Shown here: positions 1 through 11,699 of the stretch, piece after piece
Position numbering within the stretch: the stretch's first letter is position 1
How the letters are laid out: each line of letters opens with the position of its first letter
Source of the DNA: Cornus controversa
Lineage: Eukaryota; Streptophyta; Magnoliopsida; Cornales; Cornaceae
Length of the DNA: 64,000 bases
Reading direction: 5' to 3'
Assembly (NCBI GenBank): GCA_026545225.1
Contig: CM048845.1
Coordinates: 103,908,033 to 103,972,032 of the forward strand
The notes under the pieces: model-generated
What the model was told of the DNA's origin: nothing
Databases searched by the model: none
What the model saw: the letters and a program-made list of their open reading frames with translations, nothing else
Translations under genes and position numbers: made by a program

Positions 1-675
1 AAGATCTGTTCTCTCAATGTCTAAGCCAAGAAGGATAAAACAGTCATGATCTTTTAGCATTTACTGCAAAATGTATTATATAGGACAGTTAAAAATCCAC
101 CTGAAAGTAATAAGATGGGTACTGATTACTAATTGATCTGAAGACCACTTCATTTAAATGGATATGGTTCACTCTATGATTCCAAGTGCAAGAGTACCTA
201 AAATTTCAATGGGAACAACCTAAGAAATAAAAGCTACCTCCCAGCTATTATCATGATTGCGTAACAATTTACAACATTTTTAATTTTGATAGATCAACAA
301 ATTTTGATTTAATATCAACAAAAATAGAAAAGAAAATTTTGATAGATCAACAAATTTTACAATAGAGATGGGACAAAACCAATTGGAAGTCATGACATCT
401 GAATTTATATCACTAAGTATTGGTGTTTCATGGTAACCCTGGGTTGGACCTCGCTTCCGATTATCAATTTCATAGAATTCCCTGGTGACCATATTATGAT
501 AACAATATTTACTAACCTACACATAAAAGATTAGATCCTATTTACTGGGAAAAAGAATCAATAACTGATTTAGTAAATATAGTATTCGAATCTAGTTGAA
601 AGTGCAATGAAATCACAGTGAGATATTAGATTAAAAAACAATATAAAAGGAATAAAAAATGAATGAGAGAATAAC
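1..675. other. AT-rich stretch, probably intron of the MYB4R1-like gene
   Basis: This lies downstream of the phase-0 donor at 675 on the minus strand. No reading frame here matches the expected next part of the family. I see no repeat or RNA gene. Confidence 0.4.
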
Positions 676-3180
676 CTTTGCATTTGATCTTTGCTTCGGC
701 ACTGAAATTAACTGCACACGAGCATCCTTCTTCTGGGACAATGCTCGTCCAGTTCTTCTTCTGCAAGCAAACTGAAAGTCTTTCAGGATTTTAACACGGT
801 CCTTTAGTTTTTTGTTCTCCTCAATCCTTGCTTCTATCTCAATCAACTTACTTCTAAGAAATTTCTGACAGGACCTGTTCTTCTTAATGGCATCAACAAA
901 CACCTGTGCGGCTTTCGGGAAGCTAGAATCTCTGGAAGACAACGTAACTAAATCATGACCACCTGATTGATGCCATTCAATTAAACCAGAAAGCTGGGTC
1001 CCAGGAATATTCTCACTGAATGATTCCAAATTCTGAGTGGTGTTACAAGGATCCACACAATCTGGACATCCTTCAAAAACATTAGTTTTGTCCACTGACA
1101 AATTATCAGTAGGGTCCTTCCTCGAGGCTATGTTGGTGGCATGAACCTGCTCAGATTTATGTAAATAACTCTCTGTGCTGTGTTTCTGACTATCTGCATT
1201 AGAATATAAAAAAATAAATGAAAAAAGTTACTCACAATTTTTCAGGGGCATGATAAAGAGAGGAAGGATTACAAAAAATCTCAGAAGATGCAGATGCAAC
1301 CGTAAAATAAAATCATTAAAAGCAAGGATCTCATGAATGTAAGTTTATTAGTTCCTTACCCAAAAAAAATGTTTATTAGTCCAGTAACATTCAAACTGCA
1401 ATTATAAGGTGCATCAATAGCATAAGAACTTCTGGATATAGTTTTAGCAAAAACTAAGGGAAGAATGACAACATAACTATCATCATTATATTAGATATTG
1501 AAAAAATAAGGTACAAGAAAAATTCAACACTCAGAAAAGGGGATCAGTGAAAAACTTGTAGGCAGAAAAACGACCAATCTATTATTTCAGAACAAGAAGA
1601 AGCTGCAACAGGTTGCATGTGAGGGCAACAGCAAAAAAGATGCAGATTCTAATTAATACAACCAACTAGCATGCCAACTCGACTTGGCGTAGCCAGAAAA
1701 ACCTATTACACCAGCTTACATGTAAGCAAAAGAGAACCGCCAAAACTCTACCATACTCACATCAAACTTGGATCACCAGCGCATCCAAAAGTTCTGTTTT
1801 AACTAAGAATCCCACACAATCTAAGGTAAAGTTTTCATTTCTACTGTTTAGTTCAATGCAAGAAGGCCAAAGCAAATAAAATCCACTGCCATCAGTATTC
1901 TCATTTAATAAATAAATGATATATCTATGCAGATTTAGTATCAAATAACAAGGAACAATGAATCTAGTGGCCACTCCTCAGAGAATTCAATCCTTTTAAT
2001 TTGCAACTTGAGAAAAACCATACATTGAAGAGGAAAATCTGCCCAAAGAACACCTATTCAACAGCTGTCCAAGTTACATCTTACAAGTCAAGTCAGACAC
2101 TCCCATCACAACCAACTGGGCTAGTTATACAGACCCTCATTCACCATTACTCTCTAACTAGAGCTGTATCCATGTATCTTTCAGTAACACTTCGCTGATA
2201 AATTCAACACATTCCTTTCTAACTAGAGCTGTATCCATGTATCTTCTCTCTAAGTTTTTTCATCAATCACCAAAATCACTGCCATTGTAGTCAATTAACT
2301 GGCATGTATCCGAACCAACTATCTAACACTATTGTCTAATGCTTTGATCTTTACCATCTCTAATTCCAAGTCAGATGGCTGCATCAAAGAGCTAAAGTTT
2401 CTCAATCCTTTTCACAAATTATATCCACATTGTTCACAAATATTCATTTTTGAATTAAAAAATTTCCCCTATGATTGGCTTTGGGCCTTTCAAAGATGGC
2501 CCCCTTCCATCAGTGAGATACCACTATGGAAGAGCTACAAATCAAACAGTCTTGTTGCATACATGTGCACTACAGCTGTCTTTTCTCCTAAATTTTTATG
2601 CGACAAAATTGTTATATAGACAAGTAATGTTCTTCTTTCTAATAGTTCAATTCATAAAAAATGTCCAAAATCACTCAATTGCTTGCAAAAAAAAACAATC
2701 ATCAAACTATCAATACTTTACACAACAAATTCAAATTCAATTTCAACAAGACAAAGATAAATAAATGAGAGAGCGACTTCAAAACGACAAGATACACTCA
2801 CCAATATCGTACTGACCGAACCGCCTCTTGATTGCACGTAGAATCTCGAAATCGTCTTCGTCATCGTCATCGTCCCAGGCAACCGGCGGAAGCGAACACA
2901 GGGGCTTCATATTGAGTGAGACATCGTCGTCGATGGGAATTGAGAACCGCTCCTGTATTCTACGGACCAATTCGAGGTCGTCATCGTCGTCAGAGTCAGA
3001 GGTGGCGCCGCCGGGAACGGTGGCGGCGGCAGAGGTGGCCGTGGCTGAGGGGCATTGAATGTCATCAGGGTTTGTCCGGGTGAGAATGCACGCCTTCCTT
3101 AGGGCTTCCATGTCCTCTTCGAAGCCGTCGCCGCCGTCGCTTCCAGAGAATTCTTCGTCGTCTCCGGTGTTCGAAGCCAT
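676..3180 (-). CDS. MYB4R1: MYB4R1 / SNAPC4-like protein, 5' part (gene runs off the left edge)
   Basis: Two exons are supported: 2802-3180 and 676-1193. The first ends in phase 1 at a GTGAGT donor; the second begins after TGCAG and restores the frame. The start is the ATG at 3180 (MASNTGDDEEF); an in-frame ATG 18 bases upstream is possible but lacks the usual acidic start. Residues 1-126 are acidic, with two Asp/Glu runs each followed by LVRRIQERF- or ILRAIKRRF-like helices. Exon 2 ends with a basic coiled segment (KLIEIEARIEENKKLKDRVK) and CRRRTGRALSQKKDARVQLI, which I recognise from plant Myb-like protein L / MYB4R1, related to the snRNA-activating complex subunit SNAPC4. The R1-R4 Myb repeats should lie in later exons, beyond the edge. 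By family, a nuclear DNA-binding factor for snRNA promoters; that role is inferred. Intron 1 is 1,608 bp. No further exon was found in 1-675. Confidence 0.8.
2152..2245. repeat. Short direct repeat in MYB4R1 intron 1
   Basis: A ~28-bp sequence containing CTAACTAGAGCTGTATCCAT occurs at 2152-2179 and again at 2218-2245, about 66 bp apart, inside intron 1. It is probably a local tandem duplication. Confidence 0.7.
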
Positions 3181-3419
3181 TGATTTCTTAAAAATCAATC
3201 AATAAATCAACAGTTAATAGAATCGAAGTTCTCAGTATTTGTGGAAGTTTTGAAAAGCAGTTTAGGGTTTATATGGATGAAGAGACGATGCAATTTAGCG
3301 GTAAAATGCGCGCTCACATAGTCACATATATGCCTTCTTCTTCTATTTTGCCATCCACGTTGGCAGATCCCCTTATCCTTAACGTTGAAGCGGGATCAGA
3401 TGCGTCAAAGAGTCCCCAT

Positions 3420-3800
3420 TAAATTGTAGGCCGTTGAAAGCCAGCCAATCGTCTTCAAGGGAAGAAGGCCGAACTCGATTTCGGCCCGGTCAATCATCTG
3501 TAGAAGAGCTGAAAGTTGTCGAATTGGGTTCTTCACGGTCTTCCTCGCTTATCCGGCATGCAAAACTAAACTGCGACGATGGCTCCATACGGGGTAAGTT
3601 CGAAGGGATAGGGGACGGGACGTAAGCGGAAAGCCAAACAAGGCTAGGCAGGACAGGCAGAAAGTGAGAAACGGGGCTAAAACAAGACGGGAGACGTGGA
3701 ACCCTTCTCAAAGAGGTTTTAGGAGGGCTTAAAAGGTCTCTGAGACCTTTTAAGAGAAGCGGTAGAGGGCTTTCGATTGTACTTGGACCACTAACTGAAT
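3420..3800. other. GC-richer patch resembling organellar (mitochondrial) DNA
   Basis: This block is near 50% GC, against roughly 30% on both sides. It has the texture of plant mitochondrial intergenic DNA (GGGATAGGGGACGGGACG, GAAACGGGGCTAAAACAAG). Its open frames on both strands look accidental. It sits just upstream of the MYB4R1-like start. Transfer from mitochondria is inferred from composition only. It could instead be a GC-rich promoter-side repeat. Confidence 0.3.
3728..3754. repeat. 27-bp near-perfect palindrome
   Basis: Two 13-base arms, CTTAAAAGGTCTC and GAGACCTTTTAAG, are exact reverse complements separated by one base. The palindrome is inside the GC-richer patch. It could extrude as a hairpin; it is not followed by a T-tract and I assign no function. 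Confidence 0.85.
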
Positions 3801-5705
3801 CACATTAAAAGAAATGATACCCACCTAGCACAACCCCAAAACTCATCTTCTCAGAGTTTTTTTTTTTTTTTTGTTAACTCCATCTCTGTTATCTAGTATT
3901 CGATTTATCTCATATTTTATCTCTTTTACTAATTTTTAAGGGCATTGTTATAGGTTGTTTGAGAAAAATAAATTTATTGAAGTAAAATGAAGAAAGTTTT
4001 CACTATTGACGATGAATTGTGCTGGGATGACCCTTAGTGATGGTAAAACATAAATTCTCCACTCTTATATCTTTTGTTTTCCTTAAATAATTTATAATGT
4101 GTTTTTATTTTATGGTGGTTATTAATATGTTTATGTAGTCAATTATAAGCTTTAGATCTAAATTTTATGGATAATAATAATGATTATGTTAATCTATTAT
4201 ATTGGTTTACTTTTTTTTTTGTTGGATTGATATTAAATATTATATAAGTTTCAATAATAATAATATAATTTGGGACACGATTGAATAGTATGTGAAAAAA
4301 AAATCTTTTTCTATAATTCTATGAAAACATAAAACATAAATTTTTGCAAAACTTTAGAATCCAAATGTATATTGTTACTAAATTCAATTTATGAATAGGA
4401 AGCTCTTGTAAGACTTTAGAACGTGCTATTGTGAGTAATAGATACAATTTTTTGTCATATGACTTCAAAATGTGCAAATCAAATTAATTTATGACTTGTA
4501 TATCCTAAAAGCATGTGGAGGTCAATCATGATTACAAGGATATATGTTATTTCTATAGCTCTAAATAAAACAATATAAAATTAAATTTAACAAGAAATCA
4601 ATATTAGTAAAAAATATTAATACTTTTTTACCTAGATGATAATTGTGTTAAAAAATGACTAATGAACTACTATGAGAAAAATAAAATTATCACCGTGATT
4701 TGACTAAAGAAATACAAAAAGTAACGCTACATAGATCATATACCTTAGTAATCTAAATTAACCAATAATAAAATATGATCATATTAAAATAAAATAAAAT
4801 AAAAAATTATGTTCTTTCTAGCTAAATAATCAAGATTGTTTTCTTCTGTTATGGTTAAGATTGTGCCCTTTATATATATATTTATATATTTGCTTGAAAT
4901 ATTAAGATTATTTTATGTACAATTTTTTTAGACAAATGTGACTAAGTTTAAAAGTAGAGGAAGAAAAATCATAAAAACAGAATTAATCTCAGTGACATCT
5001 TTATTAATTACTGGTACGATCATTTTTTGATTCTCCATGATCAAGTTATTATTTTCTTCTTTAATCTCTAATTTAGAAAAAAGATTGATTTCAACTAATT
5101 TAAAATTATAATTTGCATAATTATATTAAACGAAGTATCTGGTTTGTAATTTATCTAAGTTTTTATCATCTTTTTCATTTTTTTTCTTTTTAAATGGATA
5201 TAAGTGATCAAGTTAATGTAATTTTACTATTGTACTAATTTTTGTATTTGATTTGATGTAATGCAAATTTATTACTAATTTCGAACTATAGATCATATAT
5301 ACGTCCAAAGTAGATTAAATGCTTATATCACGCCTTTGAGGCACATATTTTCAAACTTTGTTACAGCGTTTTGGGCCATTACATTTATGCCTATTATCTT
5401 TTTATATTGAATGTTGGGATAAGCTGTAGTTTTTGTGTATATATATTCATATGCATATATGACTTAACATTTACTTATTCATGTCTATTGTGTCCATACC
5501 TATTAAAAGAAGTGTAATAATTTGAAGAATTTAGAAATTTAGAAAGGATTAAGAATTAATAAAATAAATATTAAAATTTTTCAAAAGTAACACAACAGAT
5601 AATTATAAATTTGATTAAATAATATTAAATTCAAATATTAGTTTTATTTTCTTATTATTGTTATGATAGCTTAATAAAATTATATAAATTCACTTTTAAC
5701 CACGT
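3801..5705. other. AT-rich intergenic stretch
   Basis: Homopolymer runs and AT-rich DNA only. No open frame, RNA gene or clear element end is visible. Confidence 0.6.
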
Positions 5706-5710
5706 GCATC

Positions 5711-5880
5711 TAGGGGTGCACAAAAATCCGTCCAAACCAGTATCCAAATCGAACCGGACTAGACAATTCGGTCCGATTTTTTTGTGTCCCAGTTCGGTCA
5801 CGGTTCCAATTTTTTAGAACCGTGTAGTAACGGTTCGGTTACAGTTTTCGATCCCTCAGGACTGCACCGAACCGGAAAAA
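5711..5880. mobile_element. hAT-like terminal fragment next to the satellite array
   Basis: It begins TAGGGGTGCACAAAAATCC, then carries GAACCGG / CGGTTCGG subterminal motifs. The same type of end (TAGGAGTGCACA) and subterminal motif occur in the element at 58672-59440. The expected opposite end is not seen, because the satellite array starts directly after this block. It is either a truncated non-autonomous element or one whose interior expanded into the array. Confidence 0.4.
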
Positions 5881-7920
5881 TGTATTTGCACAAAAAAATT
5901 ATAAAAATGTATATATTCACATTTTTTAGGCCAATTTTTTTTTCTCACTTTCCACACATTTAAAGTACTTTTCCACACACCTAAAACAAATACTTTTTTA
6001 TGTTTTTTCTTTCCAATTTTTTTAAGAACTCTTAGCCATATATTAAAGGTATTTTTGCACAAAAAGTTCATAAAAATTTAAATTCACATTTTTTAATCTC
6101 AATTTTTTTCTCTTTCCATACTTTTAAAGTACTTTCCACACACTTAAAACAAATATTTTTTTAAATTTTTTTTTCGTATTTTTTTAGGAACTCTTAGGAT
6201 ATTTGAAGGATGTATTTGCACAAAAAAAAATCATAAAAATTTATATTCATGTTTTTTAGGCTCATTTTTCTCTCTCTTTCACACTTTTAAAATACATTTC
6301 CACACACCTAAAACAAATACTTTTTATATTTTTCTTTCCAATTATTTTAGGAACTCTTAGGCATATATGAATGATGTTTTTGCACAAAAAATTCATAAAA
6401 ATTTATATTCACATTTTTTTTATCTCATTTTTTTTTACTTTTTACACTTTTAAAGTACTTTCCACACACTTAAAACAAATACTTTTTTGATTTTTTTCTT
6501 TCCTATTTTCTTAGGAACTCTTAGGCATATTTGAAGGATGTATTTGCACAAAAAAATCATAAAAATTTCAATTCACGTTTTTTAGGCTAATTTTTTTGTC
6601 AACACACATTTAAAGTACTTTTTCACACACCTAAAACAAATACTTTTTTATGTTTTTTCTTTCCATTTTTTTAGGAAATCTTAGCCATATATGAAAGATG
6701 TTTTTGCACAAAAAATTCATAAAAATTTATATTTACATTTTTTAATCTCATTTTCTTTACTTTTCACACTTTAAAGTACTATTCACACACTTAAAACAAA
6801 TACTTTTTTTTTAATTTTTTTCTTTCCTATTTTCTTAGGAACTCTTAGGCATATTTGAAAAATGTATTTGCACAAAAATATCATAAAAATTTATATTTAC
6901 ATTTCTTAGGCTAATTTTTTCTCACTTTCCACACATTTAAAGTACTTTCCACACATTTAAAGTATTTTTCTACACACCTAAAACAAATACTTTTTCATGT
7001 TTTTCCTTTCCAATTTTTTTAGGAACTCTTAGCCATATATGAAAGATGTTTTTACACAAAAAGTTCATAAAAACCTAAATTCACATTTTTTAATCTCAAT
7101 TTTTTCACTTTCCACACTTTTAAAGTATTTTCCACACACTTAAAACAAATACTTTTTTATTTTTTTTCTATTTTTTAGGAAATCTTAGGATATTTGAAGG
7201 ATGTATTTGCACAAAAAAATCATAAAAATTTATGTTCACATTTTTTAGGCTCATTTTTTTTCTCACTTTCCACACTTTTAAAGTACTTTACACACATTTA
7301 AAGTACTTTTTCACACACCTAAGACAAATATTTTTTTATGTTTTTTCTTTCCATTTTTTTAGGAACTCTTAGCCATATATGAAAGATGTTTTTGCACAAA
7401 AATTCATAAAAATTTATATTCACATTTTTTAATCTCAATTTCTTTTCACTTTCACACTTTTAAAGTACTTTCCACACACTCAAAACAAATACTTTTTTTG
7501 ATTTTTTTTCTTTCCTATTTTTTAGGAACTCTTAGGCGTATTTGATGGATGTATTTGAACAAAAAAATCAAAAAAAATTATATTCACATTTTTTAGGCTC
7601 ATTTTTTCTCACTTTCCACACTTTTGAAGTACTTTCCACACACTTAAAACAAATACTTTTTTATGTTTTTTCTTTCCAATTTTTTTAGGAACTCTTAGTG
7701 ATATTTGAAGGATGTTTTTACATAAAATATTTATAAAAAGTTATATTCACATTTTTTAATCTCATTTTTCTCACTTCCACTCATTTAAAGTACTTTTCCA
7801 CACACTTAAAACAAATACTATTTTTTGTCTTTGCTTTCCATTTTTTTTAGCAAATATTAGCCTTATTTGAAGGAATTATTTTTTCAAAAAAATCATAAAA
7901 AATTATATGCACATTTTTTA
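5880..7920. repeat. Satellite array, 12 units of ~162 bp in alternating A/B types
   Basis: The marker ACAAATAC (one A/T variant in some copies) recurs at 5986, 6149, 6313, 6475, 6636, 6796, 6983, 7145, 7324, 7485, 7649 and 7811. Spacings are 160-164 bp except two of 187 and 179 bp, which carry a duplicated AAAGTACTTTCCACACAT-like segment. Odd units read CACACACCTAAAACAAATAC; even units have CACTTAAAAC. The joining segments also alternate (AGCCATATATGAAAGATG against AGGCATATTTGAAGGATG). The array is therefore a ~325-bp dimeric repeat, losing strict alternation in the last units. Frames within it are not coding. Confidence 0.92.
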
Positions 7921-8058
7921 AGAGAAAGACATAAAAGTTGTCAAAAAATAAATATAACATTTAACAAATGTGTATATATAAATTTGATTTTTATTTAAAT
8001 AAAATGACAATAAAATGTATCTTGTTACCAGTTTGCTCTCCCACCAAAAACCACCACT

Positions 8059-8350
8059 GTAATACCCCGCTCCAACATATGGTATGATATTGTCCGCTTT
8101 GGGCCTGAGCCCGCATGGTTTTGCTCTTGGGTTTTACCCCAAAAGACCTCATACCATTTGAAGAGAACATACTACATATAAGCACATCCCCTTTGATACC
8201 AAATGAAATACTCCTAGGTTTTGTGTATGAGACTGGCCACCTCATGCGCGAAATTTTCTGGGGATATTTCAACCACCTTCGTGATCACCATCTCTGTCCC
8301 ACTTCTTCTACTCTCTCAATGGTTTTCCATCTTGAGATACCTAGTTAGAG
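8059..8350 (+). mobile_element. Possible LTR-derived dispersed fragment
   Basis: It starts TGTAATACCCCGC, a start common in plant gypsy LTRs, followed by TGGTATGATATTGTCCGC and, 75 bp on, its partial inverse CCTCATACCATTTG. I recall similar text in dispersed plant repeats but cannot place the family. The end is not defined. It may have supplied upstream sequence for the FAR1-like gene. Confidence 0.3.
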
Positions 8351-8965
8351 GATCTTGTTGTTGCTACTTATCCTCCATAGATGAATTTAAGAAGAGAAAG
8401 CCTCCTCCTACTCATGAGCCTATTATTTAACCAGTGATCTCTGTTTTGAGCTTGTTGTTCTTCAGAGAAATCTTGCATGTACTGAGATTGTCTCAGATCA
8501 GCTTTGTACGCCACGAGCTCTTGTTTCATCTATCTGTAATGGAGTCACTCTTTCATGACAAAGAACTGTTGTGGGTTCTTAATACTTAACCTTTATAATT
8601 ATAACTAGGCTTGTGTAGGCTTTATGAGTTGGTAGGCAATTCCTATAGCAAGCATTGGTGCGATCCCTTGCTTCTTCAATTCCTTTCCTGTAATTCAATC
8701 TCTCTCTTCTCTTTCCTTACTTATACTGTATTGTCTAGGTTTTAAATTATTTCTAGGTTTAAATATTTTTTTTGTTATATTATGGATAATACTGTTCATT
8801 ATGTGATTTAAGTTTGTATGTGAATAATATTATGAATATTTAATTTATAAAAATAAAACAAACCCCAACTCATTAAACCTAAGGTTCTTGAAATAAATGT
8901 ATTTGAATGAACATTTTAGATGAATTTTTAACAGACTCTCTAATACACTTTTTTATTTTATTTGA

Positions 8966-11340
8966 ATGGAAAGTCCGACTTTGCATAGTCCTTCTGGTAT
9001 ATCAGAGTTTAAACTGATTAATGGAATGGTGTTTGAATTCGTCCAAAATACATATGACTTATATAATGCATATGGACGTGAAGTTGGATTTGGCATAAGA
9101 AAGGATTATGTCAATAGAAGCAAACAAACTGGGGAAATTACTTCTGCGCAATTTGTATGTAGTAAGGAGGGTTATCACAAAAGGGACCTTCTTACAAAAG
9201 AAGCTAGGGCGAAAACGAAGGTCGAATGTCGTGCCCGAATGCACATAAAATTTGAAAGATCAGAAGGAATATTTTTCATAGACAGATTTGAAGAAGAACA
9301 CAATCATGAATTGATTAGAAAAGATTGCACTCACTTTATTCCTTCACACCGAAACATCTCTCTATCTCAGGCAATTGATCTCAACATAACCGATGATTCT
9401 GGATTATCCATTGGTTCCTTATACGAACTAATGGGAAGACAAGTTGGGGCAAGAGAAGCAATTGAGTTTACAATAGTAGACCAAAAAAATTATTTGAGAA
9501 CCAAGAGACAAAAATAATTGCAATTTGGAGAGGTGGGATACATATTTGAGTATTTCCAATCCCAGTTGTTGGACAATCTTTCCTTCTTTTATGTGGTTCA
9601 GTTAGACAACAAGTAGATGATAACTAATATATTTTGGGCAGATGCACGTATGATTATTGACTACGAGCATTTTGGAAATGTTGTATCGTTCGATACCACA
9701 TACAAGGTCAACAATGCTAATTGGCCTTTGGCCACTTTTGTTGGTCTTAATCATCACAAGGAATCAGCTATGTTTGGAGCTGCTTTGATGTTTGATGAGA
9801 CGACGGACTCATTTGTTTGGTTGTTTGAGACATTTTTGCTTGCAATGTCTCATAAAGATCCGATGACAATTATAACCGACCAAAATGCACCACCATCTCT
9901 GTACATGACATATAATGCAAAACACTGAAAAGCATCTAGGCCATAAATTTATGGGTCCGGTGAGTATTACATCCATCTTATCCAACTTTATGAAGCACCA
10001 CAATGATGAAGATGATTTCATATCAAGTTGGAGTTTTGTGTTAACTAAGTATGATGTGAATGGCAACAAATGGTTGTCGGATTTGTATGATTTGAGGACA
10101 AAATGGGCAAAGACATATGTAAAAGACTTTTGGACAACTGGTATGCGCAGCACACAACTCAGTGAAAGCTTGAATGCTTACTTAAAAGGCTTCTTGAAAT
10201 CAGACCATTCTATTCCTGAATTTTTCAAATACTTTGATAGGTTGGTCAGTGAGAAAAGGTTCAAAAAATTGCACGCGGAGTACAATTTAGCTTACAAATT
10301 GCCAAAAATTACACATCCAAACAATATGCTAGACCATGCTGGTGAGATCTACACAATACTTATTTTTAAGTTGGTTGAACAAAAATTTGCACAAACGGTT
10401 AATTATTATTTCGGAAAACCAGATTTTGAGGATGGAGAATTCAAATACAAACTTGTTGCACTTGATGGATATAGTCCAGAACGGTGTGTAAGGAGGAGGA
10501 GAGTAGATGACTACGTAACATGTAACTGTGGGAAGTTTTCAATGGAAGGGGTTCCGTGTTCGCATATGATAAAGGTCATTAGAGAAATATTGCACAAAAC
10601 TAAATTACCAGAGGAATACATAATAAAGCGTTGGACCGAGAGGCAAGAGATGGGGCAATGTTAGATTACATTGGCCATGAAGTGCAAGCGGATCCTAATT
10701 TGCAACAAAGCCATCGGTTTAGAAACATGTGTCTTCTATTTACTCGCATTAGTTTGGTGGCATGAGAGAGCAAAAATAATTACAATTTATCCATCATACA
10801 TGGGAAACAATTGCTTAACCTTATATAAGATGGTAGAAGGCAAAAACATTTGGTACATGATGCTTCTGAGTCATATAAAACTGGCTATGGTCTTCAAATT
10901 CATGTTACTTGCCAGCAAAGTGGTCATGACATTACTGCTAGGGATCTTAAAAAAAGGGACACATCAAGAGGGTAAAAAAAAAAAAAAAAATTCAAATCAA
11001 AGCGTGAGCAAGCTATACAGAAGATAAATAAGTGTTCAAAACAACCTGTTGATTCCTCCGTGAAAATTAATGTGAGTGACATTTTATAATTTTATAATAC
11101 TTCAAATTATTTTACTATACTAACTAATACCCAAATTTAATTTTTATTAGGATGCTGAAATTCAAAGCAAGTATGCATGGATGTTCCAACAACCTAGTCC
11201 ACCGCCAAGCAATGCAAAAGCAATGACGCGTGAGTTTTCACAAACCACCATGCAAATGAACACACTTGGCTCACAAGCATCTTATTGTCCAAATACAATT
11301 CTGAGTCAGGTTGGTGCCAGTATCATATACTTTTACATTG
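8966..11340 (+). pseudogene. FAR1-RELATED SEQUENCE-like gene, decayed
   Basis: FHY3/FAR1-family genes are domesticated Mutator-type transposases acting as plant transcription factors. The parts appear in family order. 8966-9517 encodes the N-terminal FAR1 zinc-binding domain (FVCSKEGY, CRARMHIKF, EEEHNHEL), then NYLRTKRQK. 9617-9900 encodes the MULE transposase core (NIFWADARMIIDY, VSFDTTYKVNN, GAALMFDETTDSF). 9915-10650 continues with GMRSTQLSESLN and a SWIM finger (CNCGKFSMEGVPCSHM). The reading is broken: the first block ends at a stop and resumes in another frame, about a dozen residues after ITDQNA are missing with a frame change, and near 10646 the frame shifts again while the match goes on (GAMLDYIGHEVQADPNL). 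A last exon-like block lies at 11150-11312. It could instead be a captured MULE transposase, but I see no long terminal repeats. Confidence 0.8.
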
Positions 11341-11415
11341 TCCGGTGATGAACCAAAAGGGGAGGGGTGAAGTGGTTCAATGTCAACTTTAATAAACTAA
11401 ACTTACTTCGTATTG

Positions 11416-11541
11416 GAGCTCAGACTACTTGTTTAAGTTTATGATAGTAGCCTTAAAACCTTATCAGCACCAATTTATGAGCTCAAACTACTTGTTTAAG
11501 TTCATGACAACAACCTTAGAACCTTATCAGCACCAATTTAT
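11416..11541. repeat. Tandem duplication, two 63-bp units
   Basis: Units 11416-11478 and 11479-11541 share GAGCTCARACTACTTGTTTA and end AACCTTATCAGCACCAATTT. They differ at about seven positions. They lie just past the FAR1-like pseudogene. The 87-residue frame across them contains the repeat and matches nothing I know. Confidence 0.85.
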
Positions 11542-11699
11542 GGAGTATACTACAGCAGGCCTGTTATGGGTAGTCAAAAATGAATGCAGTCTTATTTTTG
11601 GAAAACTGGAAACTAGAATGAGATTAGAATATCATTTGAAACTTGCTCAACACATAAAACTACTCACAAGACCATTTGAGTTAACTTTGTAGCATAATA

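Noticed and set aside
280-492. 70-residue minus-strand frame as the next MYB4R1 exon
   Set aside because: It does not match the expected continuation of the family and lacks convincing splice sites.
5856-6071. Frame rich in Lys and Phe in the satellite
   Set aside because: It is repeat-derived and changes from unit to unit.
7991-8430. Frames around 8000-8430 as a gene upstream of the FAR1-like locus
   Set aside because: They conflict on both strands, match nothing, and overlap an LTR-like dispersed fragment.
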